Assembly: GCA_034506255.1 (NCBI GenBank)
Contig: JAPDPX010000001.1
Span: forward strand, 623,567-687,566
Length of the DNA: 64,000 nucleotides
From: a candidate division KSB1 bacterium
Lineage (GTDB): Bacteria; Zhuqueibacterota; Zhuqueibacteria; Zhuqueibacterales; Zhuqueibacteraceae
Direction of reading: 5' to 3'
Shown: in pieces, positions 18,638 through 28,102 of the stretch
How positions within the stretch are numbered: the first letter of the stretch is position 1
How the letters are laid out: the number at the start of each line of letters is the position of its first letter
Position numbers and translations under genes: made by a program
Notes under the pieces: generated by a model
Database searches by the model: none
What the model saw: the letters and a program-made list of their open reading frames with translations, nothing else
What the model was told of the DNA's origin: nothing

Positions 18638-21600
18638 TTAAAAATCGGTGCCCAGCGAGAAGAGATAGCGCGGTTTGGTGTATTGCTGCAAATCGGTGTT
18701 CCAGGCGGCGTCGATGCGCAACAGACCAATCGGGCTGTAGAAACGAATGCCGTAGCCGAAGCCGGCCAGCACATCATCCAGCACCCGCTCACCCAGACTG
18801 TTGCGTGTAAAGAGGCGGAAACCGTTGCTGTCGTCCCATGCGCTGCCGGCATCAAAAAAGATCGCACCGCGCACCTGTTGGAAGAACAGGGGGATCGGCG
18901 CCTGCAAAAGCAGGAAGCGGATGAAGGGGAAGCGAATTTCCGCGTTCATGAGGAAATAGCGCGTGCCGATCTGCTCATAGTAGTTGGTGCCGCGCACCGG
19001 ATAGACGAACTGGCTGAAGGTGAGATCGTTGATATCCTCCGAGCTCAGCCCGCGGGCAAATTCACGATTGAGCCAGTTCGGAATGCCGCCCAGGATGAAA
19101 TGTTGCGGCTGCCTGCCAAAGCTGGCGCCGCCCGCCAGCCGCCATGCTAGGCTCCATTCCCGTGACAGCGATTTGTAGTGGCGGAAATCCGCCTGCACCG
19201 TGGCAAACTCGCGCGGAATGCTGCCGATCCCCGGGCTGACCGCAGCTGAGAGCGAGCTGCGGCGGTTGTCATCCGGGCCATAGGAGCCCCAGCGTGTGTT
19301 GTCGCGGGTGTACTCCAGCGAGAAAATCGCCGCCGAGCTTTTCAGCGAGGGAATGTCGATGTAGGTCAGGTTGTCCTGGATGGTGTAGAGATAGGCGGCG
19401 GAAAAATCGATGCGGTCGAAGCGTGAAAAGGGGTAGCTCACGCCGCTCAGCAGGCTGAGGAAACGAAAGCGTTCGATGCTGCCGAACAAGTCGAAATCGC
19501 CCTGCAGATTCGAGAGATAGAAACTGACCTGCTGGCCGAAGGCGAAATAAACATTGGGGCGCCAGCCCTGGTACAGGTAGCTCAGGGCAAAATCGCTGTT
19601 GGCGAGCGAGCGGTTAAGATAGGCGCCGATGCCGATTTGATGATTGCCGGTCAGGTCGGAAAGATACACCTGCCCCAAACCCTGCAGCCCGAAGAAAGGA
19701 TCATAGCCGGTGACCCCGCCGACATAATCGATGCTGAAGCGTGGCTTGTAATCGCGCACGATGAAACTGCCGTCGGCTTGCAGATTGTCCTTGGGCGCTT
19801 CGATTTCACCCCGGGTAATCGTGCCGTTGGAGATGATGCCGCGGGTGAAGTCGCGATCGAAGGCAAAATTCTGATAGGGCCGGCCCTGGGTCTGCTCGTT
19901 GCTCATGCTGGCCAGTTGCGGCGCATCCTGGATGTTCATCGGGGTGGCCCGGTACTTCATCGCATCGGTCAGGGTGAGGGCGGAATGCTTGCCGACAGCT
20001 TCCAGGGGATTGCGCCACAAGTAGATGTCATAGCCGCCGCGATAAAACGAGGTGAATGCCAGGCGCTGGCCGTTGTTGGCGATCGAGATTTGTTGAATGC
20101 CAACCAGCAGGTCGGTCAATGGCAGCTCGGTGCCGGTGGACAGAACGTGGAAATAGATGTTGGCGATGCCGTTGCGATCGGACAAATACAGCAGGGTGTC
20201 AGCGCTGTGATAGAATTCCGGTGCGGTTTCCGTGCTTGGCGCGGAGGTGATGCGCCGCAAACTGGTGCCGTCGGGCCGGATCAGATAAATGTCGCTGTTG
20301 CGATAATCGTGCCGCCAAATGGGGTCATCGCTGCTTGCCCCTGGTTCACCACGATCGGAGGAGAATGCCAGCCAGCGGCCATCGGGCGACCAGGTTGGTT
20401 CGAAATCGGAAAAGGCATCGTCGGTGAGCTGCGTGAGCTGCTCCGTTTCCACGTCCACCAGGTAGAGATCACTGCGGGTTTTTTTCATGCCGGTGAAGGC
20501 AATGTGCCGGCCGTCGGGCGACCAGGCGGGATTCCAGATGCCCTCAAAGCCGGGCTTGTAAGTGCGCACTATTTTGCGGCGCTTGACATCGACGACGTGC
20601 AGCACATCCTGCCAGCCACTTTTTGCGGCAAAGACCAGGCGGTTGTTGTCCGGGGCCCAACTGATGCCGGGCCGCAGCCATTTCAACTCTTCCACGCCGG
20701 ACTGTTTTTGCCCGCTCACCAGCTTGCCCATTTCCTGCCCGGTGATGGCATTGAGCAGGTGAATGTCAAACAGGCCGGAGCGGTCGGTCAGGTAAGCCAG
20801 ACGTGAGCCGTCCGGGGAGAGCGCCGGGCTGTTGTTGATGTAGTTGGAAGTTTTGCGGTGATCGGTCAGGGCGCTGGCCAGATCCGCGGGTGTCTGCCGT
20901 CGTTCAATCTCCGGCCAGTACCATTGCTTCAAATTTTTCTGCCACTGCTCGGAGACGACTTCGAGATTCTCCCCGAGGGCGTTTTGGAACGAGGTGTTGA
21001 GATTGCGGCTGGAGCGCAGCTCCTGCAATAATTCCGTCACCTTGGCGCGGCCGTAGCGGCGTTCAATCCAATAGAAGAAACTCTGTCCGCCCTGATAAGC
21101 CATGTAGTCGAGCTGGGTGAGCGGCGGCAGATATTCGTTGATGACGGCGTCGCGAATCATGTTGTCGGCATGGGTGTCCCAATGTTGCGATTCATACTCG
21201 GCCAGACCTTCGTTGAGCCAGAGCGGCAGTTGGAAGCGCATGATGCCGCGAATCACGGCACCGGCGCCCGCGCCATAGAAATACTGCAACAAGACGGCAT
21301 GCAGCAGCTCGTGATGAACCACATGCCGAAACAGTTCATTCGAGCCTTCATAGGGCAGCACAATGCGGCCTTTGAAGAATTCGGTGAAGCCGCCCACCGA
21401 CTCCGGCTGAATGCCGGGAGTAACGTTGGTCTCCTGAAAGTCGTTGTGAGAATTGTAAACCAGGAAGGGGATGCGCGCAATCAATTGGAACTGAAAAGTC
21501 CGTTGCAGCGAGACCAGCGCCGATTCCGCCACGGCACTGGTAAAGCTGGCGATCTGCTCACCGCCCTCGTAGAAATAGATGTCGAAGTGGTCGGTTTGGA

Positions 21601-21715
21601 TGTATTTCCAATCCCTCGTGGCGTATTGTACCTTGTTTTGACCGAAATTCTGGGCCCAGGCCAGACTTGGCAGCAGGGCTGCGACGGTCAATACTTGCAG
21701 AAGCTGTTTCATCAA
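18638..21715 (-). CDS. Peptidase-MA / TolB-propeller / outer-membrane barrel fusion
   Basis: The 1025-residue protein joins three parts. After a signal peptide ending AWA, residues about 30-260 are a gluzincin-like peptidase domain with HELLH (135-139) and downstream WLNEGLAEY, the expected third-ligand region. Residues about 290-560 hold PD40/TolB propeller blades: SPDGSRLAYLTDRSG, SPDGRHIAFTGMK and SPDGRWLAFSSDRG. The last 350 residues look like a BamA/TamA-type beta-barrel with RGTNYYEQIGTRYF, AIFFDAGSAW and the terminal aromatic strand YLFSLGTDF. It is most likely an outer-membrane protein with a periplasmic propeller and metallopeptidase. The pair with the GWxTD lipoprotein suggests a shared assembly. 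Two Met codons open the frame. Confidence 0.85.
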   Translation of the reverse strand: MMKQLLQVLTVAALLPSLAWAQNFGQNKVQYATRDWKYIQTDHFDIYFYEGGEQIASFTSAVAESALVSLQRTFQFQLIARIPFLVYNSHNDFQETNVTPGIQPESVGGFTEFFKGRIVLPYEGSNELFRHVVHHELLHAVLLQYFYGAGAGAVIRGIMRFQLPLWLNEGLAEYESQHWDTHADNMIRDAVINEYLPPLTQLDYMAYQGGQSFFYWIERRYGRAKVTELLQELRSSRNLNTSFQNALGENLEVVSEQWQKNLKQWYWPEIERRQTPADLASALTDHRKTSNYINNSPALSPDGSRLAYLTDRSGLFDIHLLNAITGQEMGKLVSGQKQSGVEELKWLRPGISWAPDNNRLVFAAKSGWQDVLHVVDVKRRKIVRTYKPGFEGIWNPAWSPDGRHIAFTGMKKTRSDLYLVDVETEQLTQLTDDAFSDFEPTWSPDGRWLAFSSDRGEPGASSDDPIWRHDYRNSDIYLIRPDGTSLRRITSAPSTETAPEFYHSADTLLYLSDRNGIANIYFHVLSTGTELPLTDLLVGIQQISIANNGQRLAFTSFYRGGYDIYLWRNPLEAVGKHSALTLTDAMKYRATPMNIQDAPQLASMSNEQTQGRPYQNFAFDRDFTRGIISNGTITRGEIEAPKDNLQADGSFIVRDYKPRFSIDYVGGVTGYDPFFGLQGLGQVYLSDLTGNHQIGIGAYLNRSLANSDFALSYLYQGWRPNVYFAFGQQVSFYLSNLQGDFDLFGSIERFRFLSLLSGVSYPFSRFDRIDFSAAYLYTIQDNLTYIDIPSLKSSAAIFSLEYTRDNTRWGSYGPDDNRRSSLSAAVSPGIGSIPREFATVQADFRHYKSLSREWSLAWRLAGGASFGRQPQHFILGGIPNWLNREFARGLSSEDINDLTFSQFVYPVRGTNYYEQIGTRYFLMNAEIRFPFIRFLLLQAPIPLFFQQVRGAIFFDAGSAWDDSNGFRLFTRNSLGERVLDDVLAGFGYGIRFYSPIGLLRIDAAWNTDLQQYTKPRYLFSLGTDF

Positions 21716-21968
21716 AGGCCTCTATGGCTAAAGGTTCTCAGGCCGGCCGGCTGTCTTACTTACGCCCAAAGTCAGACAGCAGATTCCGATTTTTCAGACC
21801 GCGCATAAATAAGAAATTTTGCGGATAAAGCAAAGCAAAACTATTTGACTGGAAGGATGGCGCAAGTGAGTGCTGAAGGCGGGCACAGCCCGCTGGTGCC
21901 GGTCATCGGAGAGGATTGAGGTGGGGCGCTGCCGGCCGGGCACACCTGCCGGGGTTGCGCCGGGAAAA

Positions 21969-23447
21969 TCAACGCACGGCCATGCGGCCGGGCTCATGCG
22001 CATCCAAAAACGCCAGCTCATCCGCGGTAATCTGGTCACGATACCTCTCCAGCAGGGTGGGATCATACTTCACCGCTGCCCAGAGCGCAAAGGGTGCCAG
22101 ATGTTTGTCCGCAGATGTACGGTAGTAGTTGAAAACCAAAAAGTAACCTTCGGCCAGATTGCGGCGATCCTCCTCCGAGAGCTTGCGGGGATGGCCATAA
22201 AGCACGGGCAGGGCCAGAAGCTGTTCCGGCTCAAGGAGGTCAGGATGGGGCACGGTTGCAGTATTCACGCGATAAATGTTGGGCCACAGGAACGGGTCGA
22301 AATAATAGTGGCCCGAGATGTTCCACAGATTGTCACCGGCCACCACGCGGTGAGTGCCACCGGGGAAGAAGGGAGCGGGCTGGACGGGCGCGACATTGGA
22401 CGATGCCGCCGGCGGTTTGCCATTTGCCGCTGTCTCTGCGTTTGAATGCAACGTTTCTTTTTTCTCACCAATCGGCGTGACGAAGACAGCCAGCATGAGC
22501 ACCAGCAGGGTGGTCAGTGTTCCCAACAGCCAGAGAAAGCGGCGCGGCCGGCTGCGGGCAGCTGCTGCCTCCCGGGCGGCAGGGGATGCAGTAAAATACT
22601 CGAGGGAGCGTTCGTGAGTGGGGCTGACTCTGGCCTCGGAGAAATCCCATCTCACGCGGCCCGGTTCTGTGCGTGCACCCGGCAAAGTGCTGTAGTGTGG
22701 ACGGGGCCCGCCTGCACTTGAAGTCGGGCGCCCGGCCCCTGCGAATGGTTCGGCCGCCTTGCCGGCCTGCTTCTCCCAATCCCCGGCCCGGTCAAATGTT
22801 TTCGCGTCCGCCAACGGCATCTCCTCTGGCATGGTCACCGCAAGGCCGTTGTGATTGGCACTTTCGACCTGGGCGGTCCGCTTTTCCCCGGTGTCAACCT
22901 CTTCCACCACGTGCCCGACTAGAATCGCGCCGGTGGCGGGTTCGACAGCGAGCGCTTCGGATTCCGCAAAATCAAAACGCAGACGCGCAGGCTGTGGCGT
23001 TGACTTGGGCACAAGATCAGCCAGAAGTTGTTCAATCTGCGACGACAGCGGCAGGGATGGCGCTTTGGCGCTGGACGGTTGCGCTTCTGGCGCTGCCGGT
23101 GCAGCGGGGAGAAGGGTCGGTTTGAGATGGGCAAGTTCCTGATTTGCCAGAAGCTCGAGTTTTTGCGCCGGCCGGAAAATCACCCGGTTTTGTCCCGGAA
23201 TGATGATGGTTTCACCCGTGCGGGGATTCCGGCCGCGGCGTTCCTTGATCCATTGCAATTCGAACGTGCCAAATTCATGAATTCGCACCACACCGTCACG
23301 TGCCAAACCCTCTTCGATGAGGCTGGTTGCTTCGCGCACGAATTCCCGCAGGAATTCCGGTGAAGTGTGATCAGGCTGCAGACGAAAACGCTTGCGCTGA
23401 TAGGGTCCCCGGGCGGCGAGCTTCAGATAACGGACTTTTGCACTCAT
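21969..23447 (-). CDS. HU-family DNA-binding domain fused to transmembrane segment and LysM
   Basis: The 492-residue protein starts at ATG 23447, overlapping the short HU gene by four bases (ATGA), and both are translated in tandem. Residues about 25-105 are an HU/IHF-like fold with IHEFGTFELQWIKERRGRNP, TGETIIIPGQN and VIFRPAQKL. A proline/alanine-rich linker follows, then one transmembrane helix (304-326, FLWLLGTLTTLLVLMLAVFV) and a LysM domain (about 365-413, THRVVAGDNLWNISGHYY). Topology would put HU in the cytoplasm and LysM in the periplasm, so it could tie the nucleoid to the cell wall; that role is inference. Bacteroidota have HU fused to SPOR in an analogous way. A longer frame to 23651 lies inside the upstream gene. 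Confidence 0.88.
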   Translation of the reverse strand: MSAKVRYLKLAARGPYQRKRFRLQPDHTSPEFLREFVREATSLIEEGLARDGVVRIHEFGTFELQWIKERRGRNPRTGETIIIPGQNRVIFRPAQKLELLANQELAHLKPTLLPAAPAAPEAQPSSAKAPSLPLSSQIEQLLADLVPKSTPQPARLRFDFAESEALAVEPATGAILVGHVVEEVDTGEKRTAQVESANHNGLAVTMPEEMPLADAKTFDRAGDWEKQAGKAAEPFAGAGRPTSSAGGPRPHYSTLPGARTEPGRVRWDFSEARVSPTHERSLEYFTASPAAREAAAARSRPRRFLWLLGTLTTLLVLMLAVFVTPIGEKKETLHSNAETAANGKPPAASSNVAPVQPAPFFPGGTHRVVAGDNLWNISGHYYFDPFLWPNIYRVNTATVPHPDLLEPEQLLALPVLYGHPRKLSEEDRRNLAEGYFLVFNYYRTSADKHLAPFALWAAVKYDPTLLERYRDQITADELAFLDAHEPGRMAVR

Positions 23448-23734
23448 GGCCGTTCGCTCCGCTTTGCCAGCAATTGCTTCAAGCGTTCTGAGGGGCGGAA
23501 GAAGACAATATCCTTTGGCGGCAGCAGCATGTGGCGACGGGCGGCCGGATTGTAGGATTTGCGCGCGGCACGGCGGCGGATGCCAAAACTGCCGAAGCCG
23601 CGCATAATCACCGTCTCCTTGTGTGCCAGACTCCGGGTGATGGTGTCGCACAACAAGCGCAACAGCTCGCGGGCCTCGCGCTGGGACACCCGCATCCGCT
23701 GAGAGAGACTTTTGGTAAGCTCGGTTGTTGTCAT
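23444..23734 (-). CDS. Short HU-family DNA-binding protein
   Basis: The 96-residue protein has the HU/IHF fold in normal length: ELTKSLSQRMRVSQREAREL, MRGFGSFGIRRRAARKSYNP and the terminal VFFRPSERLKQLL. The DNA-inserting arm region reads RRRAARKSYNPAARR, with a proline at the tip. It is the first gene of a two-gene operon with the membrane HU-LysM fusion, so the two may form heterodimers on DNA near the membrane. A clear promoter lies 35-60 bases upstream. Confidence 0.9.
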   Translation of the reverse strand: MTTTELTKSLSQRMRVSQREARELLRLLCDTITRSLAHKETVIMRGFGSFGIRRRAARKSYNPAARRHMLLPPKDIVFFRPSERLKQLLAKRSERP

Positions 23735-23767
23735 GGGCCGGCCTCGTCGCGCAGGTAAGTGCCCTTC

Positions 23768-23795
23768 AATATAACAAACGGCATGCCAATGTCAA
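23768..23795 (-). promoter_or_regulatory. Sigma-70-like promoter of the HU operon
   Basis: On the minus strand TTGACA (23795-23790), 16 bp, then TATATT (23773-23768). The -35 box is perfect and the -10 box matches that of the peptidase operon. Confidence 0.65.
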
Positions 23796-23852
23796 CCAAA
23801 AACTCCTGCCGCAAGTAATGCCGCAGTTATGACAGTTCAGTCTGTCTGATCT

Positions 23853-23927
23853 GCCACGGCTCATCCGTGGCAATTCCGGCTGAGAGCATTCGCAGGATCG
23901 CAAGATAGAACCACGGTCAAACCGTGG
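23853..23927. repeat. Two hairpins with the same stem
   Basis: GCCACGG-CTCAT-CCGTGGC (23853-23871) and CCACGGT-CAA-ACCGTGG (23911-23927) share the stem CCACGG/CCGTGG, 40 bases apart, in the divergent region between the HU operon and the acyl-CoA ligase. They could be paired operators or members of a dispersed palindrome family. There is no T-run. Confidence 0.5.
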
Positions 23928-24042
23928 CGGAACGTTTGTTCTTTGCGAACCCCCCCGCGGCTTCGTGTCCTCGCGTTTGCAGGCAGGGAGGCCTGCGCTG
24001 CTCCACAGTTGCTGAGGCATTACTTCCCGCCAGATTTTTCGC

Positions 24043-24071
24043 TTGACTATTTAGGGCTTTTGTTTTATTGT
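24043..24071 (+). promoter_or_regulatory. Sigma-70-like promoter of the acyl-CoA ligase
   Basis: TTGACT (24043-24048), 17 bp, TATTGT (24066-24071), about 70 bases before the ligase start. Both boxes are one or two changes from consensus. Confidence 0.5.
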
Positions 24072-24146
24072 CGGCCTTGCTGAATCTTAACAAAAAATTT
24101 GCCCGCCTGCTGTCTGTCATCATCGCTGTGACCCTGGTTGACACCT

Positions 24147-25757
24147 ATGGTTGCACGCTCGCTGTTCGACTTCCTGACAATTTGCGCCACCCGTTATGCC
24201 GATCGCGAAGCCTTCGTCTTCGGGGAGACGCGCTGGAGCTACAAGCAATTCCACGACATGGTCAACCAGTTGGCTCACAGCCTGGCGAGGCTCAATTTGC
24301 AGCCCGGCGATCGTATCGCCCTCATGCTGCCCAACCTGCCGCAATTCCCGATTGCCTATTATGCGCTCCTGAAGATCGGCGCGGTGGTGGTGCCGGTGAA
24401 CATCATGTTTCGCGAACAGGAGCTCCATTACGTCCTGCAGGATTCCGGTGCCCGGGGCTTCATCGCCTGGAGCGGTTTCAGCCACCACCTGATGGCGGCC
24501 GCGCAAACACTCGAGGAATGCCGCCATCGCATCTTCCTCCACTATCCCGCCGACACCAGCCCGCCCGGCCCGCTGCCTCCCGATACCCTGAATTTTGATG
24601 AGCTGACTGCCGAAGCGGCTCCCGTGCAAGACTTGCCGTGTGTGACCACTGGCGAAGACCCCGCGGTCATTTTGTACACCGCCGGAACCACCGGCTTGCC
24701 GCGCGGCGCCGTGTTAACGCACGCCGGCATCGCGGCAGCCGTGCTCTCCTGCTGGGATGCCTTTCGCATCGACGCCAACCACCGCTTTGCTGCCGCGCTA
24801 CCACTCTTTCACGGCATCGGCCAGATGTTGACGATGAATGTGCCGCTGGCCGCAGGCGCGTGTTGCGTGCTCATCCCCCGTTTCGATCCGCTGCAGGTGC
24901 TGCAGACCATCGCGCGGGAACGTGTGACGCATTTTGTCGCGGTGCCGGCCATGCTGCATCACCTGCTCACCGAGATGAAGGCCATCGAGGAAAGCGCCGC
25001 CACCGCCGGCAAGGCGGCACCGGCCGGCGGCATCTCGCTGGCCACGTTGCAGGCCCTGATCGTCACCGGCATGCCGGTGGATGACAATTTGCGCCAGGCG
25101 CTGTTGCAGCGTTTTGGCGTCGCCATTTTCGAAGGCTATGGCCTGGCGGAATGCAGCCCGCTGGTGAGTGCCAACCGGCCGGACATCACCAACAAGCACG
25201 GCTCGGTGGGCAAACAGCTTCCCGGCCTCGAAGTCTCGATTGTCGATGAAAAGGGCCAGGAGCTGCCGCCCGGCGAGATCGGCGAAATCGTCGTGCGCGG
25301 CGCCGCCGTGATGAAGGGCTATCACAACCGCCCCGAGGAAACGGCGAGCGTCCTGCGTGACGGCTGGTTGCATACCGGTGACATTGGCCGCACCGATGAA
25401 TCAGGCTATTTATACCTGGTGGACCGCAAGAGTGATGTCATCCGGTACGCGGGCTTTCCCATTTTCCCGCTGGAGGTCGAACGCTGCCTGCTGGCACATC
25501 CGCAGGTGGTGGAATGTGCCGTCATCGGTTTGCCGAACGGCACCCTCGGCCAGGAGGCCCGTGCCTATGTCGTGCTGCGGCGGCCGCACGCCGCCAGCGC
25601 GGAGGAGCTGATCCAATTCTGCCGGACGCACCTGCCCGCCTACATGTGTCCGCGCACCATCGAGTTCTGTGCAGAATTGCCGCATGGGCCCACCGGCAAG
25701 ATTCTCAAGCACCTGCTGCGCGAGCGGCTCACGCCGGCGCAACATCAGGTGGCATGA
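24147..25757 (+). CDS. Long-chain acyl-CoA ligase (AMP-binding, class I adenylate-forming)
   Basis: The 536-residue protein has the adenylate-forming signature: P-loop-like ILYTAGTTGLPRGAVLTH, the A5 block EGYGLAECSPLVSANR, HTGDIGRTDESGYLYLVDRK and the C-terminal hinge and lysine block GPTGKILKHLLRE. It should activate fatty acids to acyl-CoA via acyl-AMP. LYTAGTTG has alanine where many members have serine (YTSGTTG), a tolerated change. Start is ATG 24147 or the in-frame TTG 24138; neither has a strong ribosome site. The 66-base spacing to the EF-G paralog suggests possible cotranscription but no functional link is evident. Confidence 0.9.
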   Translation: MVARSLFDFLTICATRYADREAFVFGETRWSYKQFHDMVNQLAHSLARLNLQPGDRIALMLPNLPQFPIAYYALLKIGAVVVPVNIMFREQELHYVLQDSGARGFIAWSGFSHHLMAAAQTLEECRHRIFLHYPADTSPPGPLPPDTLNFDELTAEAAPVQDLPCVTTGEDPAVILYTAGTTGLPRGAVLTHAGIAAAVLSCWDAFRIDANHRFAAALPLFHGIGQMLTMNVPLAAGACCVLIPRFDPLQVLQTIARERVTHFVAVPAMLHHLLTEMKAIEESAATAGKAAPAGGISLATLQALIVTGMPVDDNLRQALLQRFGVAIFEGYGLAECSPLVSANRPDITNKHGSVGKQLPGLEVSIVDEKGQELPPGEIGEIVVRGAAVMKGYHNRPEETASVLRDGWLHTGDIGRTDESGYLYLVDRKSDVIRYAGFPIFPLEVERCLLAHPQVVECAVIGLPNGTLGQEARAYVVLRRPHAASAEELIQFCRTHLPAYMCPRTIEFCAELPHGPTGKILKHLLRERLTPAQHQVA

Positions 25758-25823
25758 AGCGCCCGGCACGGCGACCGCAAGCGCAACCACGCAAACCCTG
25801 ATCCCCTTTTATGGAGGAGTGCC

Positions 25824-27956
25824 GTGAAGGAATTTACCACTGATCGTATTCGCAATATCGGGCTGGTGGCCCATGCCACCGCCGGCAAAACCACCCTGGC
25901 GGAAGCCATGGTCTTCGTTGCCGGCGGCATCTCACGCATGGGTTCGGTTGACGAAGGCTCCACCCTCTCGGATTATCATGCCGATGAAATCAACCGCAAA
26001 AACTCGATCATCACTTCGCTGCTTTACTGCCTGTGGAAGGACCACAAGATCAATGTGATCGACATGCCGGGCTATCCGGATTTCATCGGCGAGGTGCGGG
26101 GTGGCTTGCGTGCGGCTGATCTCGCCGTGCTCGTGCTCAATGCCCAGGCGGGCGTCGAACTGGGCACGGAAACCGCCTGGCAGATTGCCGAAGAATACGG
26201 CCTGCCCCGCATGTTTGTGGTCAACCGGCTCGACAAGGAAAACACCGATTTCGACAAGCTCGTTGCCGGTGTGCGGGAGACCTTCGGCAACAGCGCTTTT
26301 CCCGTGGTGCTGCCGGTCAACGCCCGCGAATATGTCGATCTCCTGCAAATGAAACTGGTTTCCTACAACGAGGCGGGCAAAACCAGCGTGAAAGACGTGC
26401 CCGCCGGCCTGCAGGAAAAGGCGCAGACGCTGCGCACGCAACTCATGGAACAAGCCGCCGAAGCCGATGACCGGCTGCTCGAAAAATTTTTCGAGGCCGG
26501 GGAACTCTCCACGGAAGAGGTGAAACAGGGTTTGCGCACCGGCCTCGCGGCCAGAAAGCTTTTTCCCATCTGGGCGACAGTGGCCACGCAGGCCGCCGGC
26601 GTCGCCGGTTTGCTCGATTTCCTCGTGGAATACGGCCCGGCACCCGATTACCGCCGCGAAGTGGAAGGCAGCACGGACAACAACCACCAACAACAGAAAC
26701 GCTCCGTCTCCGACGACAGCCCGCTGGCCGCACTTGTCTTCAAAACGGTTTCCGAAGCGCATCTCGGCGAGCTGTCCTTCTTCAAGGTCTTCTCCGGCAA
26801 GATGCACCCCAACTCCGAAGTGTACAATGCCAACCAGAAACAGACGGAAAAGATCGGCCAGATTTACTGCATGACCGGCCGCAACCGCTCGGAAGTGGCG
26901 CATTTGCACGCCGGCGACATTGCCGCGGTGGTCAAGCTGCGCAACACCCACACCGGCCATACGCTGTGCGACAGCCGCCAGCCGATCATCCTGCCGCCCA
27001 TTGTCTTCCCCAGTCCGCTCATGACCATCGCCATCGAACCCAAGTCCAAGGGCGATGAAGACAAGATGTCCTCCGGGCTGCATGCCCTGGAGCATGAAGA
27101 CCCCGCCTTCAGCATGCGCGTTGACCCCGAACTGCACCAGGTTTTGTTGATGGGGCAAAGCGAGCTGCATCTCGGCATGATCGTCAAACGCTTGAAGGAA
27201 AAGTATGGCGTGGATGTCAACATTGTCGAAGCCAAGATTCCCTACCGCGAGACCATCCGGGGCTCGGCCAAAGAATTCTACCGGCATAAAAAGCAAACCG
27301 GGGGCGCCGGGCAATTCGGCGAAGTGCACTTCTACATGGAAGCCTATCGTGATGGCGCGCCCGTTCCGGGTGAGTACACCGTGCGCGACGTCGAACTCAC
27401 CGACCTGCCGTGGGGCGGCAAACTGGAGTTTGTCAATGCCATCGTCGGCGGCGTGATCGATGCCCGTTTCATCCCCGCGGTCAAAAAAGGCATTCTGGAA
27501 ATCATGGCCACCGGTGTGGTGGCCGGCTATCCGGTGACCAACGTGCGGGTCGTGCTGCACGACGGCAAGATGCATCCGGTCGATTCCAATGAAAATGCCT
27601 TTAAGACGGCCGGCCGCATGTGTTTTAAGGAATGTTTCCAGAAAGCCAAACCCATCATTCTCGAGCCGATCCTGGAGGTGGAGGTCACCGTGCCGGACGA
27701 ATACATGGGCGATGTCATGGGAGATTTTTCCGGCAGCCGCGGCAAAATTCTGGGCATGGAAGGCAGAGGCAAGCATCAAGTGATTCGTGCGCAGGTGCCG
27801 CAAAAGGAAATGGCCAAATATTCCAACAAGCTGCGTTCCATGACCCAGGGCCGCGGCGTCTACAGCCAGAAGTTTTCCCACTATGAAGAGGTGCCGCGCG
27901 AGCAGGCGGAAAAACTGATGAAGGAATACGAAGAAGCGCGCGCACAAGGGAGCTGA
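25824..27956 (+). CDS. EF-G paralog (EF-G-2 type translational GTPase)
   Basis: The 710-residue protein starts at GTG 25824 behind GGAGG and is collinear with elongation factor G through domains I-V. Its G motifs are divergent: G1 is AHATAGKTTL rather than AHIDAGKTT, G3 is DMPGYPDF rather than DTPGHVDF (the catalytic-loop histidine is tyrosine), and G4 is NRLDKE. This pattern is typical of the second EF-G lineage, as in Thermus EF-G-2. Domain IV contains GGAGQFGEVHF and domain V GDVMGDFSGSRGKILGME. It probably supports translocation or ribosome recycling under special conditions; a canonical fusA should exist elsewhere. Confidence 0.9.
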   Translation: MKEFTTDRIRNIGLVAHATAGKTTLAEAMVFVAGGISRMGSVDEGSTLSDYHADEINRKNSIITSLLYCLWKDHKINVIDMPGYPDFIGEVRGGLRAADLAVLVLNAQAGVELGTETAWQIAEEYGLPRMFVVNRLDKENTDFDKLVAGVRETFGNSAFPVVLPVNAREYVDLLQMKLVSYNEAGKTSVKDVPAGLQEKAQTLRTQLMEQAAEADDRLLEKFFEAGELSTEEVKQGLRTGLAARKLFPIWATVATQAAGVAGLLDFLVEYGPAPDYRREVEGSTDNNHQQQKRSVSDDSPLAALVFKTVSEAHLGELSFFKVFSGKMHPNSEVYNANQKQTEKIGQIYCMTGRNRSEVAHLHAGDIAAVVKLRNTHTGHTLCDSRQPIILPPIVFPSPLMTIAIEPKSKGDEDKMSSGLHALEHEDPAFSMRVDPELHQVLLMGQSELHLGMIVKRLKEKYGVDVNIVEAKIPYRETIRGSAKEFYRHKKQTGGAGQFGEVHFYMEAYRDGAPVPGEYTVRDVELTDLPWGGKLEFVNAIVGGVIDARFIPAVKKGILEIMATGVVAGYPVTNVRVVLHDGKMHPVDSNENAFKTAGRMCFKECFQKAKPIILEPILEVEVTVPDEYMGDVMGDFSGSRGKILGMEGRGKHQVIRAQVPQKEMAKYSNKLRSMTQGRGVYSQKFSHYEEVPREQAEKLMKEYEEARAQGS

Positions 27957-28102
27957 GCCGGTCCGTCGGCCTGCTGCACTGTGATATGGCGTGGCGGGAT
28001 CGCCGGTGGCGGGGCCCTGCCCAATGTCAGGCCCCCGCGGGTGGGCATGGCGTCCGGCCTGTCTCGCCCCGTTGCCCTCTCCCCGAGCGACACAAGGGAA
28101 AA

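Noticed and set aside
19637..20806. 389-codon forward frame inside the peptidase-propeller-barrel gene
   Set aside because: Antisense to propeller blades with clear repeats; no domain of its own.
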